Assembly: GCF_001748145.1 (NCBI RefSeq)
Contig: NZ_BCQA01000001.1
Coordinates: forward strand, 4,614,501-4,678,500
DNA length: 64,000 nt
Source of the DNA: Bosea sp. BIWAKO-01
GTDB lineage: Bacteria > Pseudomonadota > Alphaproteobacteria > Rhizobiales > Beijerinckiaceae
Direction of reading: 5' to 3'
Position 1 is the first letter of the stretch. Every line of letters starts with the position of its first letter. The notes beneath the pieces are model-generated. The model did no database searches. It was given only the letters and a program-made list of their open reading frames with translations, and was not told where the DNA came from. A program made the translations under genes and the position numbers. Positions 1 through 8,428 of the stretch are shown piece after piece.

Positions 1-450
1 GTGCACCATCAGGGCCGAGCCTGTATAGCCTTGCGCTTGCTCGACAGCGTTGGGGTAGCCGAGATTGAAGGACAGGTAGAACTGCGAGCGCGGATTCATA
101 AGGTCCGCGGTCACGGTGTAGAACCCCTCCGGAGCCTGCCGGTCGCCCTCGCGCTTCTTGGGGCCGAGTTGCCCTGACCAGCGGCACATTGGATAGGTCT
201 TGAGCAGAGCGTATTGCCCGCTGCGATCCCGCTTCCAGACTTCGAGTTCGCTTTCTTGCTTGAAGAGGCGCACCAGGATCGGATCGGCCTGCGTCATGCC
301 CTTGCCGGACATCTCGGCCACGAGACGGGCCGGCAGAGGCTGCAGATGGCGCGTGTCGCCTTCTCCGCTGACACAGCCGCTCAGCGCAACGGCACCGAGC
401 GCCAATGCGAGGGCGAGACCGAGGAAGGGGCGAGGTTGACGTGCGGACAT
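1..450 (-). CDS. L,D-transpeptidase family (YafK-like) lipoprotein, 3' end outside window
   Basis: The minus-strand frame is open from an ATG at 450 to the window edge, giving 150 codons without a stop. The N-terminus is a lipoprotein signal: basic residues, a hydrophobic stretch and a lipobox L-S-G-C with Cys26. The body resembles the YkuD/YafK murein L,D-transpeptidase family (KTYPMCRWSGQLGPKKREGD, then GFYTVTADLMNPRSQFYLSF). The frame leaves the window at A-L-M-V-H, exactly where the family's HG...S.GC catalytic region should follow, so the catalytic Cys cannot be seen. If this is right, it is an envelope protein acting on peptidoglycan cross-links. No strong ribosome binding site precedes the ATG. 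Confidence 0.7.
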   Translation of the reverse strand, partial: MSARQPRPFLGLALALALGAVALSGCVSGEGDTRHLQPLPARLVAEMSGKGMTQADPILVRLFKQESELEVWKRDRSGQYALLKTYPMCRWSGQLGPKKREGDRQAPEGFYTVTADLMNPRSQFYLSFNLGYPNAVEQAQGYTGSALMVH

Positions 451-550
451 GCGGGGAAGCGTGGATGATCAAGGCTGACAGGAGGTGAAGAAGCGAGGTT
501 AACGCTTTCCTACAGGCTGACCCCGGAGCAGGATCAAGCCCAGATCACGC

Positions 551-1042
551 TTACGTGCGCGGTTTCGGCGCAGGCTGGGCGCTCGGAAGGGCGGCGAGCA
601 GCATCAGTCCGACGCCTGCCGAAATGGCGATGTCGGCCCCGTTGAAGGTCGGCCAGTGCCAGCCCTGGTAATGCAGGTCGATGAAATCCGTGACGGCGCC
701 CTGCCGCCAGCGATCGAGAGCATTGCCGAGTGCGCCTCCGGCGATCAGGCCAAGGCCGATCCGCTCCCGCCCATCGTCGCAGCGTGCGGCCCAGAGAAGA
801 AGCCCCATCGCGACGATGAGCTTGAATGCCGCCAGCAATTCCGGCCAGGCCTCGAGCGTATCGCGGAACAGCCCGAAACTGACGCCGTAATTGAAGCCGA
901 GGCGCAGATTCAGAAAGGGGGTGATCTCGATCGGGCGTGGCGGCGCCATGACGAAATCGAGGATCAGCCATTTCGTGACCTGATCGAGAGCGAAGGCCAG
1001 GGCCGCCCACAGCAAGGCTCGGCCGAGCTGACGACGCATCAC
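551..1042 (-). CDS. lspA: Lipoprotein signal peptidase (signal peptidase II)
   Basis: Inner-membrane aspartyl protease that cleaves prolipoprotein signal peptides after lipidation of the lipobox Cys. The 163-residue length is normal for LspA. Visible family motifs are DQVTKW (D20), the N-Y-G-V-S-F segment near residue 51, GGALGNALDRWRQGAVTDFI with catalytic Asp119, and FNGADIAI with the second catalytic Asp137. Four hydrophobic membrane segments are apparent. The gene lies just upstream of a lipoprotein gene on the same strand, whose product would be a substrate. The C-terminal tail is short and proline-rich. Confidence 0.95.
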   Translation of the reverse strand: MMRRQLGRALLWAALAFALDQVTKWLILDFVMAPPRPIEITPFLNLRLGFNYGVSFGLFRDTLEAWPELLAAFKLIVAMGLLLWAARCDDGRERIGLGLIAGGALGNALDRWRQGAVTDFIDLHYQGWHWPTFNGADIAISAGVGLMLLAALPSAQPAPKPRT

Positions 1043-1308
1043 CGCTGCCCCCTCGTCGCGAGGCGGATTTGTCTGGATGGGATCACCTTCGTCTCCGGCC
1101 GGTTACATCAGAGACAGGGCTTGTAGGACCTGCAGTGGCTTTAGGTTCAAGCGGATAATTCCAATCGGCATGGGAATCCGCCTCGCGTCAGGACACCCAT
1201 GCAGCGCATTCATCGGCTCGGCTGCATCCGCGAAGACGCGAGCCTGGCTCAGGGTGCAACCTGAACCAGGCTCACAAGTGCTCCCGAAGCTCGGCGCCGA
1301 AACGACGC
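1043..1308. other. Intergenic region between lspA and the tct operon
   Basis: A 266-base gap with no convincing gene. It must hold the lspA promoter and the end of the tctCBA transcript. The only structure I see is the stem-loop at 1240-1273, listed separately. Confidence 0.5.
1240..1273 (-). terminator. Stem-loop downstream of tctA
   Basis: Arms GAGCCTGG (1240-1247) and CCAGGCTC (1266-1273) pair perfectly. After one mismatch an inner stem TCAGG/CCTGA closes a six-base loop. It starts 36 bases after the tctA stop codon on the minus strand. There is no T-tract, so it may be a processing or stability structure rather than a classical intrinsic terminator. Confidence 0.45.
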
Positions 1309-2826
1309 CTAACGGCTTTCCGCTCCCTCGATGGCGGGCGTCTTGCCGCGCTCGCGCCACATCCGCCAGGCCGGAGTCAGCAGGATGGCGGCGCTCAGCA
1401 GGGCAAGCGTCACCGCGATCGGGGTCGAGAGCAGCGCCGACGTCTTGCCGCCGGAGATGGTTAGGGCGAGCCGGAGCTGGCTTTCGACCATCGGGCCGAG
1501 CAGCAGTCCGAGCACGATCGGGGCGCTGGGATAATCGAGCCGCTCCATCACGTAGCCGATCAGCCCGACGCCCAGCAGCACCCAGAGATCGAACAGCGAA
1601 TTGTTGACCGAATAGACACCGACGGTGACGAAAAGCAGGATCACCGGCGCGAGCACGATGCGCGGCAGCCGCAGCACCTGGCCGAAGATCCGCGTTGCCG
1701 CCAGGCCGCCGACGATGGCGAGCAGGAACGACGTGACAAGGAATTGCAGCATAAAGCCGTAGACGATGTCCGGATGCTCGCGGAAGAGCTGCGGGCCCGG
1801 CCTGAGGCCGTGCACGAGCAGCCCGCCGAGGATGACGGCGGCGACGCCGGAGCCCGGAATGCCGAGTGCCAGCGCCGGGATCAGCGAGGCGGCATTGTCA
1901 GCACCGTTGCCGCATTCGGAGGCTGCGACGCCTTCCGGATTGCCGTGGCCAAAGGTCTCCGGATTGCGGGCGACACGCTTGGCCTCGTTATAGGCGAGGA
2001 AGGACGACATGCTGCCGCCCGCGCCCGGCAGGATGCCGATGATGATGCCGATGATCGAGCTGCGGATCCAGACCGGCGTGAAGAAGCGCCACTGGCTGAG
2101 CGCCGAGCCCTGGCGGTGCAGCTTGAGCTTGTCGCCGCTCATGCCGGTCTTCACCGCCTCCTCGATGATCTGCAGCACGGGCGGGACGGCGAATAGCCCC
2201 GTCAGCAGCACGATGGCGCTGAACCCGTCGAGCAGGTCGAGTTGGCCGAAGGTGAAACGCTCGGTTCCGTTCGAGATATCCTGGCCGACGGCGCCGATCA
2301 GCAGGCCGATGCCGCATGCGATCAGCCCCTTGGGCAAATCGTCGCCGAGCAGCGAGGAGACCGTCGCAAGGCCAAGGATGCCGAGCCAGAAATATTCGAT
2401 CGGCCCGAACATCAGGCTGAAGGAGACCAGCGGCGGCGAGAGCAGGATGAGCGAGATCGAGGACAGGACGCTGCCGATGACGCCGGACAGAAGCGCCACC
2501 TGAAGCGCATAGGCTGCCTGACCCTTCTGGGTCATCTTGTAGCCGTCCAGCACGGTCGCGACCGAAGCCGGCGTGCCCGGCACCCGCATCAGGATGGCCG
2601 GAATCGCCCCGCCATAGGAGCCGCCATTATACATGCCGGCCATCATGCCGAGTGCGAACATCGGATCGAGCCCGAAGGTGAGCGGGATCAGCACGGCAAG
2701 GCCGGTGACCACGGTCAGCCCCGGCAGGCAGCCGACGATCAGACCGGCGATCAACCCGATGAACATCGCAAGAATGTTCATCGGTGCGAAGACAAGGGGA
2801 ACGGCGTGGAGGAGGGCGTCGATCAT
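1309..2826 (-). CDS. tctA: Tripartite tricarboxylate transporter large permease (TctA family)
   Basis: A 505-residue polytopic inner-membrane protein, normal length for TctA/DUF112 permeases. It shows the family's glycine-rich segments, including GLIAGLIVGCLPGLTVVTGL near the N-terminus, then GILPGAGGSMSSF, an E-G-V-A-A-S-E-C-G-N-G segment and PALALGIPGSG. It should form the transport channel of a secondary solute uptake system with TctB and the periplasmic TctC. The ATG overlaps the tctB stop codon (ATGA), so the two are translationally coupled. The substrate cannot be read from the permease. The upstream monooxygenase and isomerase genes suggest an aromatic or carboxylate compound, which is inference. 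Confidence 0.93.
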   Translation of the reverse strand: MIDALLHAVPLVFAPMNILAMFIGLIAGLIVGCLPGLTVVTGLAVLIPLTFGLDPMFALGMMAGMYNGGSYGGAIPAILMRVPGTPASVATVLDGYKMTQKGQAAYALQVALLSGVIGSVLSSISLILLSPPLVSFSLMFGPIEYFWLGILGLATVSSLLGDDLPKGLIACGIGLLIGAVGQDISNGTERFTFGQLDLLDGFSAIVLLTGLFAVPPVLQIIEEAVKTGMSGDKLKLHRQGSALSQWRFFTPVWIRSSIIGIIIGILPGAGGSMSSFLAYNEAKRVARNPETFGHGNPEGVAASECGNGADNAASLIPALALGIPGSGVAAVILGGLLVHGLRPGPQLFREHPDIVYGFMLQFLVTSFLLAIVGGLAATRIFGQVLRLPRIVLAPVILLFVTVGVYSVNNSLFDLWVLLGVGLIGYVMERLDYPSAPIVLGLLLGPMVESQLRLALTISGGKTSALLSTPIAVTLALLSAAILLTPAWRMWRERGKTPAIEGAESR

Positions 2827-3320
2827 CTCAGCCGTCCCAGAAGCGGGGAAAGGACATCCGACGGGATCGGGCGTTCAAGCGCATAGACGAAGATTGCCAG
2901 GATCGAGGTCACGCAGACCACCGCGACGACGGCCGAGAGGCGCCAGCGCTGGAAGCCGACGGCGGCGGGCAGCAGCACGCAGAGCGCGAGGCTCGGCAGG
3001 ATGAAGCCGATGACGCTGACCGCCGCGAAATAGGCGATGAGCGCCGCGACACCGACGGCAAGACGCGGAGTGTGCGCCGCGAAACTGCCTGGCGTCGGGT
3101 TGCCTCGCTGCCGCCGCAGGATTTCGCGCAGGGCGATCCAGCAGCCGATCGCGGCCATGCCGATGCCGATCGCGACCGGGTAGGCGGCGCTCTCGGCAGG
3201 GTAGGTCGAGGCCGTCGCGATGACCGCGACGGAGGTCGCCACCAGAATGGTGGCGAAGCCGATTTCCGCGAGGCTTCGCGACCGACCCCGCGGGGCGGAC
3301 GCCTCGGACGTCACTTCCAT
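2823..3320 (-). CDS. tctB: Tripartite tricarboxylate transporter small membrane subunit (TctB family)
   Basis: A 165-residue protein with four hydrophobic segments, the usual layout of the small TctB subunit. These subunits are poorly conserved in sequence, so the call rests on topology and on position between tctC and tctA. The start overlaps the tctC stop by 10 bases and the stop overlaps the tctA start. The cytoplasmic N-terminus is rich in Ser, Arg and Pro. Confidence 0.85.
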   Translation of the reverse strand: MEVTSEASAPRGRSRSLAEIGFATILVATSVAVIATASTYPAESAAYPVAIGIGMAAIGCWIALREILRRQRGNPTPGSFAAHTPRLAVGVAALIAYFAAVSVIGFILPSLALCVLLPAAVGFQRWRLSAVVAVVCVTSILAIFVYALERPIPSDVLSPLLGRLR

Positions 3321-4279
3321 GGGGTTGCCTTCCAGGTGGCCTCAAGATCGGTCGAGGCGCGGTCGAGGAAGGTCTTGAAGTCGGCCGAGGCCAGATACTG
3401 CAGCGGAATTTCGGCCTTCCTGGCGGCGTCGAGATATTCGGGGTCCTTCAACGCCTGGTCGATCGCCTTTTCCAGCTTGGCGATGACATCGGCCGGGATG
3501 CCCTTCGGGGCGGCGATGCCGCGCGAGGCGCCGACGACGACGTCATAGCCGCCTTCGCGGAAGGTTGGTGCATCAGGCAAATAGGACGAGCGCTCGGCGC
3601 TCATCACGCCGATGACCTTGATGGTGCCTTCGCGGGCGATCTGGAGCGCTTCGCTGAGATTCATCGTCGCGGCGGGAACGTGGCCGCCGAGAACGGCCTG
3701 ACGTACTGGCGCCGTGCCGCCGAAGAAGGCGGGGGTGAATTTGGTATCGGCGAGGCGCTGGAAGTTCAGGAGCGCGATATGCTCCGAGGAGCCGCTGGCG
3801 CCTGAGGTGCCGATGACGACGGCGCCCGAGGCCTTCTTGGCTGCGTCGACGAGGTCTTTCAGCGAGGAATAGGGGCTGTTCTTCGGAACGACCAGGACAC
3901 CGGGATCGTAGACGAGATTGGCGACGGGCTGGAAGTCGCTCATCTTGAACTTCGACTTGCCCTCGACCACCAGCGCGTTGATCGCCGGCGCGTTGATGAA
4001 GCCGATTGTGTAGCCGTCCGCCTTGCCCTGAGCGACTGAGGTCCAGCCAATCTCACCGCCGGCACCGGGCTTGTTGACGACGCCGATACGGGCGCCCGGG
4101 CCGAGATATTTCTCCATGTAACGGGCAATCGAGCGGGCAGCGACGTCTGTCCCGCCGCCCGGTGCGAAGGCAACGATCATCTCGATCGGCTTGTCCGGAT
4201 AGTCGGCACGGGCCGGGGCGCCCGCTGCGGTGAAGAGGAGCGCGGTTCCTAGGGCGGCAACGATCGACAACGGCTTCAT
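3311..4279 (-). CDS. tctC: Tripartite tricarboxylate transporter substrate-binding protein (TctC/Bug family)
   Basis: Periplasmic solute receptor of the Bug family, 322 residues from the chosen start. The N-terminus is a Sec signal ending near A-R-A before DYPDKP. The mature protein shows the Bug motif IVAFAPGGGTDVAARSIARY and the expected downstream pattern (VVNKPGAGGEIGW). I chose ATG 4279 because GGAG lies seven bases upstream; a TTG at 4294 would add five residues without improving the signal peptide. It delivers ligand to TctA/TctB. The upstream isomerase-like gene ends at 4291, so the two may be co-transcribed. Confidence 0.92.
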   Translation of the reverse strand: MKPLSIVAALGTALLFTAAGAPARADYPDKPIEMIVAFAPGGGTDVAARSIARYMEKYLGPGARIGVVNKPGAGGEIGWTSVAQGKADGYTIGFINAPAINALVVEGKSKFKMSDFQPVANLVYDPGVLVVPKNSPYSSLKDLVDAAKKASGAVVIGTSGASGSSEHIALLNFQRLADTKFTPAFFGGTAPVRQAVLGGHVPAATMNLSEALQIAREGTIKVIGVMSAERSSYLPDAPTFREGGYDVVVGASRGIAAPKGIPADVIAKLEKAIDQALKDPEYLDAARKAEIPLQYLASADFKTFLDRASTDLEATWKATPWK

Positions 4280-4290
4280 GGTCGACTCCT

Positions 4291-4923
4291 TCAAGGGGCT
4301 GGGGCAGGCGTTGGAGAGGTGGTCAGCAAGGCGCGTTCGACGAACCCGAGCCTGTCCTGGCCCCAGAACAGTTCGTTGTTCACGACGTAGGTGGGAGTGC
4401 CGAAGATGCCGAGACGCTCGGCTTCAGCGAGATTGTCGTTCCAGGCCGAGATAATCGCCGGCTGCTTGGGATTGGTGACGAACGGTACCGCGACTTCGCC
4501 AAGCGTTTCGCGGGCGATTGCCTTCAGCGTATCGAGATCGGCAATATCCTGGTCTTCCGCCCAGAGCGCGCGCTGGATGGCAAAGGAGAAGCCGCGCGCA
4601 TCGAGGCCGGCACGATCGATGGCGATCACGGCCTGTGCCGCCGGTTCGATCGTCCGGCATGGGTAGAAGCGCGGCTTCAGGTTGAGTTCCATGCCGAGGT
4701 GGCGGCGCCAGCGGTCGAGTTCAACCGCATGATAGGCCTGACGCGGATCGGGACGGGTCCTCAGCGGAATACCGCCATTCGCTTCGATGATCCGGATCGG
4801 CCGTAGCCGGAGATGCGCGCCTGTGCGTTCGACGATGTCGTAAAGCCTGGGCGCGCCGAAATAGGCCCAGGGCGAGGAGATACCGTAGAAGGCCTCGACC
4901 ACCGGGCGCTCATGTCCCGGCAT
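4291..4923 (-). CDS. 2-hydroxychromene-2-carboxylate isomerase-like (DsbA-fold) protein
   Basis: A thioredoxin-fold protein of the kappa-class GST / HCCA isomerase family, about 210 residues. The N-terminal strand and first helix read VVEAFYGISSPWAYFG; in this family a Ser at this place replaces the redox Cys and activates glutathione. The C-terminal G-I-F-G-T-P-T-Y-V with E-L-F-W-G-Q-D-R is also typical. NahD-type members isomerise ring-cleavage products of fused aromatics. ATG 4923 is preferred because GGAGG lies six bases upstream inside the end of the monooxygenase gene, giving a 14-base overlap. An aromatic catabolic role is inferred from the neighbours. Confidence 0.85.
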   Translation of the reverse strand: MPGHERPVVEAFYGISSPWAYFGAPRLYDIVERTGAHLRLRPIRIIEANGGIPLRTRPDPRQAYHAVELDRWRRHLGMELNLKPRFYPCRTIEPAAQAVIAIDRAGLDARGFSFAIQRALWAEDQDIADLDTLKAIARETLGEVAVPFVTNPKQPAIISAWNDNLAEAERLGIFGTPTYVVNNELFWGQDRLGFVERALLTTSPTPAPAP

Positions 4924-6379
4924 GGCTGGCCTCCAGCTCGGCGTCTGCATCCTGCCATTCGTCGCCAAGCAGCTCGGGCGTATCGTAGGCCATCAAGGCC
5001 CGGTAATGCGTCTCGCGATCGGCGACGAAGAGTGCGCGGGCGATGCCGCGGGCCAACCGCTCGGCGCCGTCGCTGACCGCCGGAATGTCGCCCGAGAGCT
5101 TTCCGTGGCTCAGCATCGCGGGATAGTTGAAGCAGTGTATGTGCGAGAGGGCCAGGCAGGTGCCCGGTGCTTTCTCCTGGAATTCGAAGGCGGGGCCGAG
5201 ATCGGGGACGTGCAGCAACTCGGCGCTGTCGTTCCCCGGCGGCGGCGTATAGCGGTCGTTCCAGAAGCGGATGAAGGGCGCGATCGCTGCGAGTTCCGGA
5301 CGCTGCCCGGGATCGACCGAGAAGCCGGTTGCGAAAATCAGGAAGTCGAGATGATGCACGCCCTTCGGCGTGGTCAACACGAGATGGCCATCCCGTTCCG
5401 CGAGATCGAGCAGCGGGCTGCCGAGATGGAACCGGGAATTGGCATGGCGCGAGACCCGCAAGGTGCTGTCGCGCGGCGGCGGGGTCTGCGCCTTCAGCGC
5501 GTAGTCGAGGAAGCGCCATTTCCAGTCGTCCGGCAGCCCCGCGAAGCCATGCACCACGCCCTGGCTGCCGATGCCGGTGAACTTGTTGATCCGCGGCAGA
5601 TCCTTGCGACGCACAATGAGATCGAGACTGGCAACGCCATGCTCCAGTGCGGTCGCCGCATTGTCCATCGCCGAGGCGCCGGCGCCGATCACGCCGACCC
5701 GCAGGCCCTTCAATGCCGCAAAGTCGATATCGTCCGCGCTATGGGCCCAGAATTTGCGGTCGATGCCATGCGCGATCGGTGGCACCCAGGGGCCGCCCAG
5801 CCCGTCGCGGCCGGTGGCAAGCACCAGATGCCGCGTGAAGATGGTGCGTGATCCCTCCGCATCCGAGATGTCGAGGGCCAGGATGTCGTCGGCCTGCGGC
5901 GTCACCGCGTCGAGCGAGGTTCCGTTCGCGATCGGGAGGCTCAGCACGCGCCGGTACCAGACAAGGTAGTCCATCCACATGCCGCGCGGGATCTTGCCGA
6001 GGGCGTCCCAGGCCGTGCGGCCGAACTGCGCCTCATACCAGGCGCGGAAGGTCAATGCGGGCAGGCCGAGCGCGGGGCCGGTGAGCTGCTTGGGCGAACG
6101 CAGGGTTTCCATGCGCGCATAGGTCGCCCAGGGGCCTTCCTGGCCGGCGGGGGCGCGGTCGAGTACGGTCATGTTGGAGAGGCCGAGCCCCTTGAGCGCG
6201 GCCGAGGCTGCCAGACCGCACATGCCGGCTCGGATCACGACGACGTCGCGAACACGCTGACCGTTGAACTCGCGCCGCGGCACCCAGTCCTTCGCCGGCC
6301 ATTCCAGCCAATCAAGGTCCTGTCGGAGGCGTCGCTCCAATGCGGGGAGGCCCATCGGGGCCGGCAATCCGGCATTCAT
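4910..6379 (-). CDS. Flavin-containing monooxygenase-like NAD(P)-dependent oxidoreductase
   Basis: A 489-residue protein with the two-Rossmann layout of class B flavoprotein monooxygenases (FMO/BVMO). The NADPH motif VGVIGAGASAMDNAA lies near residues 228-242 and an LATG hinge is near 187-190, followed by an LIFATGF segment. The N-terminal FAD motif reads VVVIRAGMCG: the first glycine of GxGxxG is Arg50 (codon CGA where GGA would give Gly). That change should hamper FAD binding, so the protein may be impaired or specialised. It overlaps the LysR stop at its start (ATGA) and the isomerase gene at its end. A ring- or heteroatom-oxygenating step in the operon is inference. Confidence 0.85.
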   Translation of the reverse strand: MNAGLPAPMGLPALERRLRQDLDWLEWPAKDWVPRREFNGQRVRDVVVIRAGMCGLAASAALKGLGLSNMTVLDRAPAGQEGPWATYARMETLRSPKQLTGPALGLPALTFRAWYEAQFGRTAWDALGKIPRGMWMDYLVWYRRVLSLPIANGTSLDAVTPQADDILALDISDAEGSRTIFTRHLVLATGRDGLGGPWVPPIAHGIDRKFWAHSADDIDFAALKGLRVGVIGAGASAMDNAATALEHGVASLDLIVRRKDLPRINKFTGIGSQGVVHGFAGLPDDWKWRFLDYALKAQTPPPRDSTLRVSRHANSRFHLGSPLLDLAERDGHLVLTTPKGVHHLDFLIFATGFSVDPGQRPELAAIAPFIRFWNDRYTPPPGNDSAELLHVPDLGPAFEFQEKAPGTCLALSHIHCFNYPAMLSHGKLSGDIPAVSDGAERLARGIARALFVADRETHYRALMAYDTPELLGDEWQDADAELEASHAGT

Positions 6380-7362
6380 GCCGTTCTTCCGATCGTTCTG
6401 GCGGCGACGGGGGCCGGGCCGAAGATATCGGCCAGCAGGCGATCACGTGCCGTGGGAGGGTGTTTGACGAAGCCGGGCAGCGTCTCGCGGGCAAGGGCCT
6501 CCAGCGCGCCGACGAGCCCTTCGACGAGGGGCGTCAACGGACGGCCATAAGGCGTGACCACGCCCCAGAAGAAGGAGATGGGCACGTCGAGCTTACGGAT
6601 CGCGACGCCCTCGAGCGGCATGCCATAGGCGATCACCGGCTCGAGGATCGCGATGCCGAGGCCGGCGCGCGCGGCCATCAGAGCCGTGTTGGAGGTATTG
6701 GCATCGAGGACCGAGGCCGGCCTGACGCCAACTTGCTCGAGGGCGACGTCGACACGCCTGCGCCAGCGGAATGGGTTGGCCATCGTGATCAGGCGCCGCC
6801 CCTCGATCGAGGCCAGCGGAATCGTGTCGGACGCAGCTAGAGGGTCATCGGCGCGGATAGCGGCCACGCAAGGTGCTTCGCCGATCCAGTGGATTTCGAG
6901 GGCGGGGTGATCGACCGGCAGGCTGGTCACGCCGATCTCGGCGACATGGGTCGCGACCGACTGGACGACCTGCTCGGCCAGCGCCGCACGGATATGGACC
7001 TGTTCCGGCAAGGCATCCTGGCCGAGCCGCGCCAGGGCTGCGGGCAACATGCCGGCGGCGAAGGAGGCGATCGCTGCGATCTCGAGCGAGCGCGGCTTGT
7101 CGGCGGCGATGGCCTCCGCACGTTCGCGCAACTGCCGAAGCCAGGTGATGACGGGCTCGACTTCCTGGTGAAAGCGCAGTCCGCGCTCGGTGGGGGTGAC
7201 GCGCGGGCCGCTGCGATGAAGCACGCTGAAACCCAGCGTCTCCTCGAGCTCCTGGATCAGTCGGGTCAGGGCTGGCTGCGAGCGGCCGAGCAGCCGCGCA
7301 GCGCCGGTGATGCTTCCGGCGGATATGACGGCGGCGAACGCTTCAAGCTGGCGCAGATCCAT
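6376..7362 (-). CDS. LysR-family transcriptional regulator
   Basis: A 328-residue LTTR. The N-terminal winged helix-turn-helix begins MDLRQLEAFAAVISAGSIT and continues AARLLGRSQPALTRLIQELE. The C-terminal two-lobed effector domain follows from about residue 90. It is the first gene of the minus-strand operon, overlapping the monooxygenase gene by four bases, so it probably autoregulates together with the catabolic and tct genes. LTTRs are more often divergent from their targets, so co-transcription is slightly unusual. The effector is likely the transported compound or a breakdown product, which is inference. Confidence 0.9.
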   Translation of the reverse strand: MDLRQLEAFAAVISAGSITGAARLLGRSQPALTRLIQELEETLGFSVLHRSGPRVTPTERGLRFHQEVEPVITWLRQLRERAEAIAADKPRSLEIAAIASFAAGMLPAALARLGQDALPEQVHIRAALAEQVVQSVATHVAEIGVTSLPVDHPALEIHWIGEAPCVAAIRADDPLAASDTIPLASIEGRRLITMANPFRWRRRVDVALEQVGVRPASVLDANTSNTALMAARAGLGIAILEPVIAYGMPLEGVAIRKLDVPISFFWGVVTPYGRPLTPLVEGLVGALEALARETLPGFVKHPPTARDRLLADIFGPAPVAARTIGRTA

Positions 7363-7481
7363 CGGACGGTACCATTCCCATTTTGAATGCTAACTATGTC
7401 ATGATGCGCGTCAAGCATGAAAGCACGCATGAGAATGCGATCCCCAGCTTGAGCGAGCCGGGGGTTTCGTCCGGCGGAGCT

Positions 7482-8198
7482 TCAGAAATGGATGCCGTCG
7501 AAGACCCGTTCCTGGGCATTGCGGATATGGGCCTGCATCGCCTCGCGCGCCCTGACGCCATCGCCGTCGCGGATGGCCTCGAAGACGGCCGCATGCTCGC
7601 GCTGAACCATGGCGAGGTGCTCAGCCGATTGCAGGACGGAGAAGCTGCGCGCGAGGTCGATGACGAAATCGACCTGAGGCCTCACCGTGGCGAGGGCTGC
7701 CTCGAAATAGGGGTTCTGGGTTGCCCGTGCGATCGCTGCGTGGAAATCGCTGTCCTGCTGGACGCCGATCCTGCCCGTCTTGATCGCGAGGTGGATCGCG
7801 TCGAGTTCCTTCTGGATCGCGGTGATATCGGCCTCGCTGCGATGCAGCGCGGCCGCATAGGCAACTTCGCCTTCGAGCGCGATCCGGAACTGATAGACGC
7901 GCCTGACATCAGAGATCGTGCGAATGCCTTCCGTCCTGCTCGCGGGGGGGCGGGGCGGCGGTGGGGGCTGCTGCGGCTGCACTGCTGCGACGAAGCTGCC
8001 GGCGCCTTGCCGGGAATGGATCAGGCCGTCATCGCGCAGGCGCCGTAATGCCTCGCGCACGGTCGGGCGCGAGACGCCAAACTCATGGCTCAGTTCGTTC
8101 TCCGAGGGCAGCTTGCCATCGGAGAAGGCGTCGCCGCGCCGAAGGCGCTCCAGCATGTCCGCATAGAGTACGTCGCTCAGCTTCGGGCGGTGAGACAC
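7482..8198 (-). CDS. GntR-family regulator, FCD (FadR) subfamily
   Basis: A 238-residue regulator. The N-terminal GntR winged helix spans about residues 7-70 (LPSENELSHEFGVSRPTVRE, then GLIHSRQGAGSFV). A proline-rich linker (QQPPPPPRPP) follows, then a helical FCD ligand domain with the expected metal-type pattern D-F-H-A-A-I. It is divergent from the oligopeptide-type ABC operon at 8429, and the region between them carries inverted repeats that could be its operators. FCD regulators usually respond to small organic acids. The poly-Pro linker is unusually long but in frame. Confidence 0.9.
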   Translation of the reverse strand: MSHRPKLSDVLYADMLERLRRGDAFSDGKLPSENELSHEFGVSRPTVREALRRLRDDGLIHSRQGAGSFVAAVQPQQPPPPPRPPASRTEGIRTISDVRRVYQFRIALEGEVAYAAALHRSEADITAIQKELDAIHLAIKTGRIGVQQDSDFHAAIARATQNPYFEAALATVRPQVDFVIDLARSFSVLQSAEHLAMVQREHAAVFEAIRDGDGVRAREAMQAHIRNAQERVFDGIHF

Positions 8199-8225
8199 GG
8201 GCGCCTTCTGTTCCTGGTCATCACG

Positions 8226-8258
8226 AACTTGGCAAGTTCACTTGTAAACAGATTTACA
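8226..8258. promoter_or_regulatory. Two inverted repeats, candidate GntR operators
   Basis: AACTTG-G-CAAGTT at 8226-8238 is a perfect 6-base inverted repeat with a one-base centre. TGTAAA-caga-TTTACA at 8243-8258 is a perfect 6-base inverted repeat with a 4-base centre. They lie 28-60 bases upstream of the regulator start and in an AT-rich patch between divergent units. The fit to FadR/GntR-type operators (TTGT...ACAA style) is suggestive only. Confidence 0.5.
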
Positions 8259-8352
8259 TACTTTGCTGCACCTGCAAAGCGAGCTGGCTCTACGACTATC
8301 GGATCGCGCTATTTTTGGGCGTGCAGGGGCGCATAATCACGCAGGGCGTGCG

Positions 8353-8386
8353 TTGACAGACAAGTTTTCAACTCGCTACTTGTAAA
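8353..8386 (+). promoter_or_regulatory. Candidate promoter and operator of the peptide-type ABC operon
   Basis: TTGACA at 8353-8358 is a good -35 element, but no strong -10 follows. Overlapping it, ACAAGT (8360-8365) and ACTTGT (8378-8383) form a spaced inverted repeat. ACTTGTAAA repeats the sequence seen at 8240-8248, so the same regulator could bind both places. Confidence 0.4.
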
Positions 8387-8428
8387 GGGGCCGGCGACCT
8401 TCGAGGCCCGGTGCGGGGAGATCATTTC

